A stretch of 64,000 bases of DNA from Rutpela maculata (GCA_936432065.2 OW386286.2:8797208-8861207); one strand, 5' to 3'; numbered from the stretch's first letter, positions 30,917 through 42,402 are shown. Notes: generated by a model from the sequence alone, not told the origin. Numbers and translations: made by a program.

Positions 30917-33417
30917 GTCTGGGGTCCAACAGTACGAAATCGCTCTAAATTCAAGTAACCTGTTCCGACATGACGTACATTTTTCAACTTCAGATTTGCA
31001 AAAAGGGTTATATAGGACACCAGAAATGACTTGTCGGATTCTTATCAGCTCTTGCATAACTTCTTAAATGATAAGAAAAGAGACGAAATGATAATTTCTA
31101 AAAAAATGTTTTTTAATACATAACACGTCCTGTAAAAGAAACTATGAGTGCTATCCATCTAATTTTTTATAGTATACACTAAAGACATAAGCGCTTGGAT
31201 GAGCCTCGATGGCATTGTTTAAATATGTTCAGTTTTTTGGGAAAAAAATATGAAATCTGTAACTATAAAATATTGTAGTAAGAATTTCAACATACGAGCA
31301 AGTGCTTCAATTTTAAATTTTTTGTGTATAAACTATGCTAACAAATATACCCAATATATTGAAAATGTTTTTAAGACAAGAACTAAGTTGATATTCCATA
31401 TAGTATTCGAGTTGTGAATTTTTTAAATTTGTGCATGATGCGGCGCATGTAATAAAGGCGACAGCTCTCCCAAAATTCATAAAGCGCATGAAAACAGTTT
31501 ACAGTGGAATTAGCTGGTATGTTTATGTTTACTAGGCGTATGTACTTATGTATATAGTGTGAAGTTATTTGTCTTAACATTTTAACATTATAAAAACTAT
31601 TTGTGTTTGATTGTTTAAATCGATTGATTATTGTTTGCGGTTCATATTTATTATTTACTAGCTATGCCCGCGGTTACGTTCGCCTGGAATTTTGAAACTG
31701 ACTAAAAAGCTTCTTTATAAACGACGTTTGAGGTAGAATCACCATTCTGGAATATTTCAGAAAACTCACAAATTTTCTGGAATATTACAGAAGTTTAATC
31801 TTAAAAGCTTATGCCGTGCAAATACGCTTATTGTAGAGATCAAGCTGTATCTCCTGTTCTACTAGACCGATTTTCATAAAACTTGGCTTAGTCTAGGCCG
31901 ATTTCGATGAAATAAGAACTAAATGTTACTCCAAGCTTAGATGAACCTCATTGGTTCAGTAGTTTCTGCGTGATGCGCGTTCAAACAGACAAGCAGATAA
32001 ACAGAGAAAAATTCCAAAATCTGTCTTAATGTATTCCATTACTCATCTTACATCCCCCACATCAGTTTTCTGCAAATATTTTCAATGTACATACACTTCA
32101 ACTATACAAATGTATTATATGTATACGTTTGAAAATTATTAAAAGGTAAAATAATTTAATAAAAGTGATTTACGCTCCCTCCCCCTTTTCAACATGTAAA
32201 GCGATCATGCTTGCAAATTTTACTTTACTTTTTTTTTTAAACAGTGTTGTGAACCGTCATTCTTGTACAAAATTTTGGATGCAGAATTGGAAATCAGGAG
32301 CTGGTACCGATAATGTCGACAAAAAAAAGTTTATCTGAACTTAAATTAAAAAGTGCAACTGTATAATAAAATGCGACACAAAATGTTCTTGTGAGTGGTA
32401 TTCAATTGCGTGCTCGTGTGCTGCTTTTCCTGAAAATTGTTTTAAGAGAAAAAGCAATATGCATCATTTTATAATGATAGTGATTCTGACTAAAATGTAA
32501 GAATAGTTATACACAAAAATTACATAATATACAACATTAATGTTTTATTTAAAATATCTCCCTTTTCTGCTTTCTCTTAAATATGCTAAATACATAATAT
32601 AATATTTCTCACTAATGTTTTATTTCTTAAACAATATAAGAACGAGTAGAAGTTTTAATCGGGCACGGTCAATTGCGAATACCTTTGATTAATTGATTAA
32701 CATTTTGCTCGAACACACAATTCACTTTGTATCGATTATTATTTTTTTAAATAAGTGGCCGTAATCGGCAACGCCCGACTACTACTTTCATTCGTTTTGT
32801 TGTATTATTAACATAAAGTAATTCAAATTTGCAATTATATTGAACAATATAGTTACACTGTACCAATTATTCTGTAGACTATTTTTATTTTAATGCTGCA
32901 TAATTACGCGCCTCATAAAAAAATCATAAACAAAAAACTGTATACGTTATCGACAGGATCTTTTTTAAAAAAACTTTTTCAATATATGGACTATATTTGG
33001 TAAGCAATTTTATATAAGAATTTCATAAATTTAACGTAGTTGTCGGTATACCGAAATTTTTAGAACGTAAATATCAACCTTTTGATTTTAATTATTTTTT
33101 TCCAAAAAAAATATTCTTTTCAAAAATACTAATAGCTTAGTTAGAATCACGTATATCTTTTGAGTATACATACCAAAAATGAGATCGGTAGGTTACACCT
33201 TTTTTTTTTTTTAACGGAGAATAACCATTGTAAAACATAATTTTGTAATTATCAATCCGCCATCTTTTTTGCGATTTCTGAAGTTGCACAAGAGCAAAAA
33301 TTAATCCGACAAGTGTTTTCTAGTGCCCCAGGTAATGCTCTCTTCATTACTTATATCAACATTTGTACGTCATGTCGGAACAGGTCATCTTGATTTTGGA
33401 GTGCTTGGACCCCGGAC
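30917..33417. mobile_element. TA-flanked TIR element, 2.5 kb, non-autonomous
   Basis: Left end GTCTGGGGTCCAAC...CTGTTCCGACATGACGTACA mirrors the right end TGTACGTCATGTCGGAACAG...TTGGACCCCGGAC. Further inward AAATGACTTGTCGGATT... (31025) mirrors AATCCGACAAGTGTTT (33303). TA at 30915-30916 and 33418-33419 are likely target duplications (Tc1/mariner type). The inside has no transposase; it holds an RTE-like fragment (31662-32030) and E-like sequence (32960-33050). Confidence 0.68.
31662..32030 (+). repeat. Non-LTR/SINE-type repeat fragment
   Basis: Starts CTAGCTATGCCCGCGGTTAC, a head seen in many insect repeats linked to RTE-type elements (recalled), and continues to CAGTAGTTTCTGCGTGATGC GCGTTCAAACAGACAAGCAG. 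The ATCAAGCTGTATCTCCTGTTCTACTAGACCGATTTTCATAAAACTT theme inside is also common in such repeats. No coding in this piece. Confidence 0.5.
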
Positions 33418-33591
33418 TATAGATATTATGCAAATCACAACTTACACACATTTTTATTTATTATGAAAATACCTACTTTCTGTATATTGTTGCCCTAATC
33501 TGGGCACGCTAATATACTAGTTAGGTAAATACTTTAAAACACTCATTTTTGGAGAACCAATCAAAACAACTACTCGTCTAGCTAATACTGA

Positions 33592-34413
33592 CGAATAAGC
33601 TCATTTTGTAGATCTTCTTTTAAATGTGGAGGGGTTGGAATTTGGGCAAAAGATAATATTGACGCAAAAGAAATTATTCTTGAAAGTTATTGTATTGAAC
33701 AACATTTTGAAATTTGCGCTGCTTCTTTTAAACAAAATGGTATCACCCGTATAATATTAAATTGTTATAGGTCTCCTTGTGGGGACGAGGGTATCTTTTT
33801 AAATAAGATTTCCGATGTATTAAATAATTTGTTCAGACCAAATATTGATTTTATTTTATGTGGTGATTTTAATGATAACATGTATAATGTTAATTATTTT
33901 AATTCTTTATGTACTGTGTTATCCAGTTTTAACTTAATATCTGTGGTAGAGTGGCCAACCCGTGTTACAGACACTACATGTACTTCTATAGATCACATCT
34001 TTGTTAATTGTAAAAACGATGGAATTTGTTTAGTTTTAGACAATACCTTTTCAGACCATAGAACAGTTCTATTAGAGTTACATTCCGAGAAAAACTCACA
34101 GAGTACATCTCATATTAAAAGAAGTTTTAATGATAACGCTATTTTAAAATTTGAACAAGCACTTCAAAATGAAAATTGGCAATACCTTTATATTATAGAC
34201 GACCTTAATTCAGCATTTGATCTCTTTTATGAAACATTTTTATATTATTTTAACTGTTTCTTTCCTAAGCGTAGATATTATATTAATACAAGTAATGACA
34301 AAAAATGGGTAAATGATGCGGTTAGATCATCTAGTACACAATTGAAAGATTTATATATTTTAAAAAGAACATATCCCGACTTGACTTCTACCTATAATGA
34401 TGCAATAATTTAA
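33592..34413 (+). CDS. Non-LTR retrotransposon ORF2, endonuclease part (5'-truncated)
   Basis: One open frame of about 273 codons without a needed start, since the element is truncated at its 5' side. It encodes most of an apurinic-type endonuclease (EEP fold) that nicks target DNA: GGVGIWAKDN, INCYRSP-like LNCYRSPCGDEG, CGDFNDNM (catalytic Asp/Asn), TSIDHIFVN and FSDHRTVLLEL (catalytic Asp-His). The N-terminal N-x-R and E-containing strands are missing, which means 5' truncation as is common for target-primed insertions. The ORF ends at a TAA after NDAII, where one frameshift leads into the linker. The true first codon lies before the truncation. Confidence 0.85.
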   Translation, partial: RISSFCRSSFKCGGVGIWAKDNIDAKEIILESYCIEQHFEICAASFKQNGITRIILNCYRSPCGDEGIFLNKISDVLNNLFRPNIDFILCGDFNDNMYNVNYFNSLCTVLSSFNLISVVEWPTRVTDTTCTSIDHIFVNCKNDGICLVLDNTFSDHRTVLLELHSEKNSQSTSHIKRSFNDNAILKFEQALQNENWQYLYIIDDLNSAFDLFYETFLYYFNCFFPKRRYYINTSNDKKWVNDAVRSSSTQLKDLYILKRTYPDLTSTYNDAII

Positions 34414-34528
34414 TTAATAAAACAAAAAAAGAATATTATCAAAATAAAATTATTAATGCAAGTAATCCTTCACGAGCTGCTTGGAAAACAATTTCAGAGT
34501 TATCAAATAAAAATAAAAACATAATAAT
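34414..34528 (+). pseudogene. Linker of the same ORF2, shifted frame
   Basis: Between the endonuclease and RT frames the plus strand reads KTKKEYYQNKIINASN then PSRAAWKTISELSNKNKN to a TGA. This is the usual linker before the RT of such elements and shows that two small indels split one original ORF. Confidence 0.75.
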
Positions 34529-36253
34529 TTGATAATACATCACGAAGACAATACCATTGAAAATCCAGAAATGGTTGCCTCATTGTTTAATGATTTTTTT
34601 ATTAATACACCAGTTAATATAGTAAATCAAATACCACACACCCATACTGCCTCTTTTTCTACAAATTCAAGAACTATCGACCATACATTGTTTTTAAGAC
34701 CATTTACTGAGGATGAGATGTTTTCCTTATTAAACAATAAACTTAAAAACAAAAGATCATCTGGGCCAGACGAAGTACCTGGTTTTTTAATTAAGAAAGT
34801 TTTAAAGATACTGGTGACACCATTTACTTATTTGGTAAATTTGTCTTTTAAAACAGGAACATTTCCAGATACCTTGAAAATGGGTAAAGTTGTACCCATT
34901 TTTAAGAAAAATAATCCTCATCTTTTAGAGAATTATAGACCTGTAACAATACCATTTAGTTTTTCTAAATTACTTGAATATTGTTACCTAGACCGCTTGT
35001 TAAATTTTTTGACGAAATTTGAAATTTTGTCCGAAAAACAACATGGGTTTCGTAGTGGAAAATCTACTATAACGGCTGTTACAACATTTTATAATCAAAT
35101 AATTCATTATATTGAGGCAGGCGAATGCTCTGTTGGAATATTTTTTGATTTCAGCAGGGCGTTTGACTGCGTCAATCAAACAAAATTGTTGACTACATTG
35201 TATAACTATGGGATTAGAGGACAACCACTAAACTGGATCAATTCATTCTTGAATAATCGTCAACAGTATGTGAGCATACAACACGTCAGTGAAAATAATG
35301 TATATAGAGCCAATTCTGAACGTTCGGTTTTAAGTATGGGAGTTCCACAGGGTTCAATATTGGGCCCTGTATTATTCATATTATATATCAATGAGCTTGA
35401 TTTTATTCTATGTAATGAATTCTTTTCAATGTATGCTGATGATCTTTCTATGATTATTTCAGATTTTATGCATAATGTGTTAGAAAGTAAATGTAACAAT
35501 GTTGTACAAAAAGTATCTACATTTTTCAATCAACATCAGTTGTATTTTAATGCAGAAAAAACTCAAATAACTCAGTTCCATAATAGACAGAAAAACTGCG
35601 AGTCTATTTCATTTAAGGTCAATGAATCATTAATAACAGGTACCCATGAGAGTATAAAGTTTTTGGGTTTACATATTGATGAATGCTTAAGCTGGAAATC
35701 GCATTGTGAATATCTGATTTCTAAACTGGCATCAATTACATTTTTGTTTAATAATATTAAAACAATGCTTACTAAACAACAATTGGTTAATTTATACTAT
35801 GCCCAAGTAGATTCTAGACTGAGGTATGGTGTCTGTTTCTGGGGAAACTCCACTCTATCACAGAACGTTTTTATTGCTCAAAAACGTATATTGCGTTGTA
35901 TAGCTAATATTTCTAGTACCCATTCTTGTAAAGGGGTATTTAGAGAGTGTAATATTTTAACCTTGCCATGTTTATACATTTTTGAAATGTGTGTTTATGT
36001 TTATCAAAATAAGAATGTATTAACTGTAAATAAAAATATTCATAACATAAATACCCGTAGCAAGGAAGATTTTAGAATACCATATGCAAGACTAAATATA
36101 ACTTGCAATTCCCCAAATTACATGGGTCCAAAAATGTTTCATTATTTACCTACAGAATGCAAATTAGCTAGAAGTTTACAGGATTTTAAAAGTAAATTAA
36201 AATTGTTTTTACTGTCAAAATGTTTTTATTCTGTATGTGATTTTTTTACCTAG
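34529..36253 (+). CDS. Non-LTR retrotransposon reverse transcriptase
   Basis: A 574-codon frame, the longest in the window. It encodes the RT that copies element RNA onto nicked chromosomal DNA. Seen in order: SSGPDEVPGFLIKK (~77-90), ENYRPVTIP (134-142), QHGFRSGKST (171-180), FFDFSRAFDC (205-214, catalytic Asp), GVPQGSILGPVLFILYINEL (271-290) and MYADDLS (301-307, catalytic Asp pair). A thumb/C-terminal region with LGLHIDECLSW, DSRLRYGVCFWG and NTRSKEDFRIPYARL follows. No RNase H domain was seen. This matches the Jockey/CR1 group broadly; the clade is not settled. All RT catalytic residues are intact and no stop interrupts, so it is recent compared with other fragments here. TTG is the frame's first possible codon; the true start is in the truncated upstream part. 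Confidence 0.9.
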   Translation: MIIHHEDNTIENPEMVASLFNDFFINTPVNIVNQIPHTHTASFSTNSRTIDHTLFLRPFTEDEMFSLLNNKLKNKRSSGPDEVPGFLIKKVLKILVTPFTYLVNLSFKTGTFPDTLKMGKVVPIFKKNNPHLLENYRPVTIPFSFSKLLEYCYLDRLLNFLTKFEILSEKQHGFRSGKSTITAVTTFYNQIIHYIEAGECSVGIFFDFSRAFDCVNQTKLLTTLYNYGIRGQPLNWINSFLNNRQQYVSIQHVSENNVYRANSERSVLSMGVPQGSILGPVLFILYINELDFILCNEFFSMYADDLSMIISDFMHNVLESKCNNVVQKVSTFFNQHQLYFNAEKTQITQFHNRQKNCESISFKVNESLITGTHESIKFLGLHIDECLSWKSHCEYLISKLASITFLFNNIKTMLTKQQLVNLYYAQVDSRLRYGVCFWGNSTLSQNVFIAQKRILRCIANISSTHSCKGVFRECNILTLPCLYIFEMCVYVYQNKNVLTVNKNIHNINTRSKEDFRIPYARLNITCNSPNYMGPKMFHYLPTECKLARSLQDFKSKLKLFLLSKCFYSVCDFFT

Positions 36254-36356
36254 TTTTTTTTTTTAAGGTATATGCTTGTAAAGTTGACTATTCCTATACA
36301 ATTGTAATGTTGTCATAATGGAAAATAAATTATTCTTATTATTATTATTATTATTA
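36254..36356 (+). repeat. 3' end of the non-LTR element with (TTA)n tail
   Basis: A short untranslated region, then GGAAAATAAATTATTCTTAT and repeated TTA to 36356. Short microsatellite tails in place of poly(A) are typical for some CR1/L2-like elements. The fragment at 61174-61880 ends with a similar ATAAATTATTATTATT tail. Confidence 0.75.
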
Positions 36357-37254
36357 AGTATTGAATTACATGATGAGATTCTTAGCGTTTCTCGAAAATC
36401 GAGCTCAGGGCACCTATTTTTTGTCTATTTGCCGTAGTTTTAGAGAAAACCTCAAATCTCATCTAATTTGGTCCACTCTGTACTAAAGTAGCAAACACAA
36501 TTTGTAGTCATTTATTTATTTATTTCAATTTTATACGTGCACCCCGTTGGGATTTTACGAGCAGCCCAGCAGCCACTTCATAATACAGAATTTTCTGTCT
36601 ATTGCTGACCTGCAAATATTAACTAATTTCAAATATTACAGCTGGTGTCTAGCAAAGACGACAAAATAAAATCACTGCCCCATAAAATTAGCCCATTTTG
36701 AAAACCTTAAGAGTATTAAACATGTGTATGTGAAGGGCATTTGTTATGGATTTTAAAGCCGTAAGCACAGTGTTTCGAACAAGAGCATTCCATATAGCGC
36801 CGCCGGTGCAGACTTTCAGCTTCCCTGCTCTGAAAATCCTTTTTCTGGATGCAATTGAATGTAATGCTTTCCCGCCCAGCTAATAGCTTCATCAGGGAAA
36901 GGCCGTTAAAAGGACTTTTCCGACCAGAAACGGTGCTCAGAGTGGCGAACAGAAAACTTTCTTATCCTTCGTCTATGTATATCGACTTAGAAAAATCTGG
37001 AAGTAAATCCATATAAAAAACAGTTTTAGGGTATTCGAGTAAAAATATAGGAATAGTACAAAAAATCATTACTTCATGTAATACCAAATATAATTACATG
37101 TAGAGTCACTTTTACAATTTTAATCAAGCAATATTTGAAAACAATACATTAATTATAAATTAAATAATTCGTGGCCCTGAAATGGGTTGAAGGCTGTAAC
37201 ATTAAACGAAAGCATGTTTTCATAAAATAAAAATTAAAAAAGTCAAAATAATTC
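36357..37254. other. No gene recognised
   Basis: GGTCCACTCTGTAC at 36470-36483 resembles the complement of the E-family end TACAGAGTGG. A GC-rich stretch at 36770-36960 was read on both strands without a convincing protein. Confidence 0.45.
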
Positions 37255-37490
37255 ATATTCTTTTTTCAAGCTAAAATCGCAGTTTTAAAGTCGTTACAAC
37301 TTAAAGACGAAATCAGTTGTATGAAATGTTACATAGAACGAACTTTTTCTTCTCAAAAATTGTTTCTCTTTCAGCTCCAATACTTTTTTGTTTTTTTTGG
37401 CTTCCACCACTTTAAATTAGCAAGCCCCCGCATAATATGACTTTTATTTGATGCATTTACTATTAAACTGTCAAAAAAACAAAATCTAAT
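37255..37490 (+). repeat. Repeat family Z fragment (right end)
   Basis: AAGCTAAAATCGCAGTTTTA AAGTCGTTACAACTT, TTTCAGCTCCAATA and AATTAGCAAGCCCCCGCATA match the right part of Z copies A-C (e.g. 43885-44060). Confidence 0.7.
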
Positions 37491-37662
37491 TCCTGACTGT
37501 CTTCCATTCTGACCTCCCCCTGAATCCTGAATCACTAAGTTGAGTGGAGGAAGGTCTAGGGTCTCCATGGTTACTGTGGGAATGCTTTTCATAGCACCTG
37601 TAATTCCAGTCTCTGCATTCAGTTTAGCCTGTTGGTTGCTGTTGTTTGAGTAGCCTTGGATC

Positions 37663-38503
37663 CAGGGGCGGCTTAAGGGCCGGGCAACCCGGGCGACTGC
37701 CTGGGGCGCCAGCTCGGAGGGGCGCCAAACTGAGGGCAAAGATTGTTTAATTTTTTTTTAATTACCTTTATTACTTTTCGTTGGAAAATAATATCAAATA
37801 ATATCAGTATATATATCAGCTAAAATGGTAATAATGCTGATTAGTCGAATAACATTAAAACCTCCTAAATGATTCAAAAAATGTAACACAAACGTTTTTG
37901 TTTAGCTATTAGATACCTCACTACTTATACCTCAAGCTTCTCGTTCTGTTATTAACTGACACCGAGTCGATCGTTAAAGATTTTGCATAAATGAAGGCCG
38001 GCATTCATTCACAATTTTTTTAAATTTTTTTAATTTCTAGAGATCTGAAAATGATTTTTTTATAAGAATATCTAGAAATATGTAACAAATAAAAAAGTTA
38101 CAGGTAAAATACCGACAGCCACCCCCTAAACTACACTTAAGCAGAAGAGAAGGTTTAACTGATACTAAATAACCTGATGTCCAGACGGTTATATATAAAT
38201 TGTAAATATGCATTTTGCATTTTAAGGCGGTCGGAAGATATTTCAGAAGAACTGTTATTAATTATTCCCCTTTAAAGGAGTATAATTTCCTTATTAGTCG
38301 TTTAGAGTACCTTTATTTTTGTATGTACTGTCAGCCACATAAATATCGGGAGACAATTTTGTGATCCGGTGGTCCGGATCACAAAATTGTCTCCCTTGCA
38401 CTTTAGTACATAGTACGCCTGTGAAATTTTCGTGATTTTCTCCGGGAGGGGCGCCAATAAGTGTTCCTCGCCTGGGTGGAAAATGTACCTTGAGCCGTCC
38501 CTG
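37663..38503. mobile_element. hAT non-autonomous element with exact 8-bp duplication
   Basis: CTTGGATC at 37655-37662 and 38504-38511 flank 841 bp with ends CAGGGGCGGCTTAAGG / CCTTGAGCCGTCCCTG. GC-rich subterminal segments (GGGGCGCCA at both sides). No transposase. A perfect 22-bp hairpin is inside at 38348-38395. Confidence 0.9.
38348..38395. repeat. Perfect 22-bp hairpin, 4-nt loop
   Basis: GGGAGACAATTTTGTGATCCGG (38348-38369) is exactly mirrored by 38374-38395 around TGGT. It lies inside the hAT element at 37663-38503. Confidence 0.9.
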
Positions 38504-38536
38504 CTTGGATCACCTAAAGCAGCTTATGCGATGGAA

Positions 38537-38574
38537 GGTCTGATTACACTGGTCTCTACCAGTGTAATCAGACC
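38537..38574. repeat. Perfect 17-bp hairpin, 4-nt loop
   Basis: GGTCTGATTACACTGGT (38537-38553) and its exact reverse complement (38558-38574) around CTCT. Confidence 0.9.
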
Positions 38575-38589
38575 TACGTAGTGTAGTCA

Positions 38590-38891
38590 ACAGAGCTGGG
38601 TAATTCCTGGTGAAAAAGTAATTAGCAATTACAATTCCTTTTTTTTTTTCGTGTAATTGTAATTGTAATTAAGTACTTTTTTTATTAAAGTAATTTGGAA
38701 TTGTAATTGCAGGAAAATTGTTGAAGGAATTGTAATTTGTAATTATATTATTTGAACTATCTAATTACAAATTACTTCTATAAGTACAATTACTTTTTGC
38801 AATTACAATTACTTTTTCCAATTACAATTACTTTCTCCAATTACAATTACTTTCTCCAATTACAATTACTTTTTCCAATTACAATTACTTT
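38590..38891. repeat. AATTACAATTACTTT-type repeat array
   Basis: After CAGAGCTGGGTAATTCC (38590; a hAT-like end) come inverted AATTACAATT words, then about five ~19-bp tandem units CAATTACAATTACTTTTTC with C/T variation (38797-38891). Related AAAGTAATTAG words recur at 41798-41832 on the other side of the element at 39119-41626, so that element may have inserted into this repeat. Confidence 0.65.
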
Positions 38892-39747
38892 AAGAACATG
38901 CGCATGTGGTTTAACAAACAAGAATGCATTAAAGCAGAATTTTACAGTTCCATAGTTTAAAATGAATCTGAAAAGTTCAAAAAAAGTTACTGACTAAAAA
39001 CGAGTTTTTGCCGTGGTCCGCTGCACATTTATGTTTTTTATTCAATAAACTTTTAAAAACTAAATGTGTTTACTGTTTATTATTATCATTCTTATTATTA
39101 TTAGGCATTGTTATTATAGTGGAGTCGATTTAGTAAATAAAATAGCGAGGTTGGGAAATTTTTTAAGATGGATGCAGACCCGGCGGAAATTGTTTGTCAT
39201 GGCGAGTGTGTATAAAAAAATCCCTTGCTGACGCAAGAGATGGCTTTATTAGGACAATCTTTCTATCAAATCTTGGGTGAAACCGTGTTTTATTGGCCGA
39301 AAAGGGGTTTTTTGGACATTTTAAACTGCAAATTTGAATTTGCAGTTTTATATATATATACGAAAAAAATTGAAAAAATTAAATTTCGGCTATCTTGATC
39401 AGATCTCAACCGATTTGGCTGAAATTTGGAATGGAAGTAGTCTTGATCACACAAAAATTATTTTTCTGAAATCGATCGGTAATGTCTACATTTTCGGCGC
39501 GATTTCAGATCGAAAAATGCACAATTCCAGTATTTTAATACGTTGCTAAGAAACTATCACAAAACAGACCGGAAGAGATCCGTTGCCAAGCAATGTATAT
39601 TTTAGACAGTAAATAAATACACGCAAACAAACCAACTCACATTAAAATTGCATTTATTAGTAAGCAGTTAGATTTTAATGAATAAATGTTATGCATTAAT
39701 ACAAATTCTTTAAGTTATAATAATATTGATTACGATTTCAGAAAAAA

Positions 39748-39876
39748 TAGTATGTGTACTTCGGTGTGAAAGCACATTCCCGAACTTCGATGCTTGTTGG
39801 CCTCGGCTAGAGCCTCGGCCAACAATTTGCATCGTCGTCCGAGAATGTATTGCTTTCACACCTAAATACACAATAT
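39748..39876. repeat. Palindrome, ~60-bp arms
   Basis: Left arm GTATGTGTACTTCGGTGTGA...GGCCTCGGCT is mirrored by AGCCTCGGCC...TTTCACACC..ATACACAATAC, with GCATCG/CGATGC near the centre. Arms are imperfect; it nests in the left arm of the surrounding TIR element and has no counterpart in the right arm, so it was inserted later. Confidence 0.75.
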
Positions 39877-40168
39877 ACCATTACCAGATTTCAGCCAAAA
39901 ATATTAAATAGTTTGGTTGAAATTGCAGTTTCAGTCAAATTTTCTGAAATGTTCAAATTGAAATATCTTCGGACCTAAAAGACGGATCGAATTTTGCCTT
40001 ATGGCAAAAGGTAGGTTATTTTATATACTTTTACATGATATAAGTCAAGAATCACTTTTTTTTTACATTCGGTCGTTTTTTAGTTATTTGTATTATATAT
40101 ACATAATATATGTGTACTCAGTGACTATGTGTGCGCGCACTGAAAATATATATATATATATATATATA

Positions 40169-40859
40169 TTACTCCACATCCAGTGGTATAGTAATGACAA
40201 AAAAATTTAAAAAAATTTTTATTGTTCAAATAGGCTTAGAATGTCACGAAACGTCGAGATTTTAAGTTTGAGCGAAAAAAAAAAAATTCTATCTGTCGCT
40301 CTGTCTGTCGGTCTGTAACTTTCTTTTGTGCGTAAGTTTACTCTGGAACCGTTTGAGATATTGACTTGAAATTTGGTACACGTATGTACTTTAACTGGAT
40401 CTAGAATTAGATTATATTTTCATCTTGTTCCGTCGAAGGGTTGGGGGGTAAATTGGGGTAAATTTGGGGAAAATAGGTAACTCAAGCAGGTAAGAGTCCA
40501 TAAAATTGGTATTTAGTATATACAAGAGAAGCTAAGGTCTCAAAAAAAATTTTGGCATTAGCCACCCCCACCCCATTCTTAAAGGGGATGAAAAAAAATT
40601 GTGATTTAGTATGTGAACAAGAACCAGAAGCCTTAAAATGTTTTTTTTCTTCATCCACCCCCACTATCATCCCCTATCACCACCCCCACTCCGCTACCGA
40701 TGTGGGGTATCGTTTTATAGGTTTTTGGGGTAGAGGATTTCAAATATTATATTATTAGTTCCATAAACTATTATTTCCACATACAAAATTTTTTCGTTGT
40801 GGGTGACTTGAATAAAAATCTGAATGTGGAAGTAGTGATTCCTTGGGCAGCGGTTTTTT
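40169..40859 (-). repeat. Repeat R, copy 4 (inverted)
   Basis: From TTACTCCACATCCAGTGG (3' end of R) to GATTCCTTGGGCAGCGGTTT (5' end, reversed). All R blocks are present in reverse order, including ATCTGTCGCTCTGTCTGTCG and the C-rich mirror of the G-rich tract. It sits in the centre of the element 39119-41626, next to a (TA)n tract at 40143-40167. Confidence 0.85.
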
Positions 40860-41873
40860 TATTTGTACAGTCGTGCCTACTGCTTTGACTAGGTATAGAT
40901 AAATGTATATTATATTATATATGTGTGCGTGCGTGTATTTATTTCTGTATGTGAATGTGTTACAATTTTTATTTTTTTTTTATTTTTACGTGACTCAGGT
41001 AGCCGCTTCATGTATAATCGAAGGGTAACCGGCTCTATCTTTTACTTTTCAAAACGAGTATTTTGATATTATGCCTCGCCTACCTTTTGCCACAAAGCAA
41101 ATTTTGATCCGACTTCCAAAGATATTTAGATTTGAAAATTTCAGAAAATTTGACTTAAACTGCAATTTCAGCCAAACTATTTAACATTTTTGGCTGAAAT
41201 TTCGTTAACCGTTTTTGTGTGATAAAGACTACTTCCATTCCAAATTTCAGCCAAATCGGTTGAGATCTGATCAAGACAACCGAAATTTGATTTTCTCAGT
41301 TTTTTTTCGTATATATAGATGAATATCAGGAGGGGGGATGGTCAGATATCTTCCCCAAATTTAAACTGAAGGTTCCTTTAATATTGAGAATAAAAGGATA
41401 CCATTTTATTTTCTTAACTAGTTGTTTAAGTGATCAAAAAAAAATTAAAACAACAAATTTGACACTTAAAATATCCAAAATACCCCTTTTCGGCATGGTT
41501 TCACCCGTTTTTGGAAATTCAAATTCTAGGGTTTTATTATACTCGTCATTACAAATAATTTCCGCAGGGTCTGCAATCTGCATCCATCTTAAAAAATTTC
41601 CCAATCCTTTCCTAAACCGACTCCACTATTAAGCTGCATTTTCTATATATTTATTTAATTTTTCCTGATTACTCTTAAGGTCAAACATTCTAATATCGAT
41701 TCTAATAAATATTAAAACGCAATATTACACAACACTTTTAATTAAAATTTTTAACTTACCTTTTTGTCTGTTTGGTCACTATAATTTACTTTATCATAAA
41801 AGTAATTAGAAAAGTAATTGCTAATTCCTTTTTTAAAGACATGTACGAGGGGCCCGTAGCGAAGGCCCGCCGG

Positions 41874-42175
41874 AGATTTTGACAACTGTTTTCCCCCCGC
41901 TCATCAATTATTAAGCACGGGGGATCACCAGAGATGTTGGCTTTCGAGAGATCTTGATATATTTTTTGAAATTTCTCTCCCCTTCCCGCTCATGAATTAT
42001 TAAGCGCGGGGGTCCGCCACAGACGTTGGCCTCCGAGGGGCCAGTCAGAGATCTTGACAAAAAATTTTTTTTCAAACTTCTCCCTCCCCCTCACCCCTCA
42101 TCAATAGGCGCGGGGGCCCACCAGTGAATTTGGTACCGAGGCCTATGATTTGATGCGGAGGGCCTGTTAACACTT
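41874..42175. repeat. GC-rich tandem repeat, three diverged units
   Basis: Units start AGATTTTGAC (41874), AGATCTTGAT (41949) and AGATCTTGAC (42049) and each contains CTCATCAATTATTAAGC.CGGGGG or a variant followed by CCGAGG. Spacing 75 and 100 bp. Strikingly more GC-rich than its surroundings. Confidence 0.65.
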
Positions 42176-42402
42176 AATAAAATTTTACGAAACCGTAACA
42201 GTACGTATGTGCAATGTTTCTATTGTGACATATTCCACTACCAGAGACATCTATGTGAGTTGCCTCTAAGTTCTCATGTGTATGTAAGAGGAAACTAAAT
42301 TAGTTGGTTGGTTCGGCTATCGTTCCAAAGATGGCGCGGCGGTGTCAAAATCTAGGCATCTGGAAACATCTAGAGAACTGGTGACATTTGCTGGAGAATA
42401 GT

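Larger units (their letters stand above)
39119..41626. mobile_element. TA-flanked element with long, segmented TIRs, 2.5 kb
   Basis: Ends GTGGAGTCGATTTAG / CTAAACCGACTCCAC with TA on both sides (39117-39118, 41627-41628). Successive blocks are mirrored: GACCCGGCGGAAATTGTTTG / AAATAATTTCCGCAGGGTC; GAAACCGTG..CCGAAAAGGGG / CCCCTTTTCGG..GGTTTC; TCAACCGATTTGGCTGAAAT / ATTTCAGCCAAATCGGTTGA; CCTTATGGCAAAAGGTAGG / CCTACCTTTTGCCAC. Arms total several hundred bp each. Inside are a ~130-bp palindrome (39748-39876) and an inverted R copy (40169-40859). No transposase. Confidence 0.75.

Noticed and set aside
36770..36960. GC-rich stretch as a coding exon
   Set aside because: Read on both strands; no frame gives a recognisable domain.
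38752..38955. Repetitive YNYFLQLQLLFPITIT peptide as a repeat protein
   Set aside because: It is the translation of the AATTACAATTACTTT tandem repeat.
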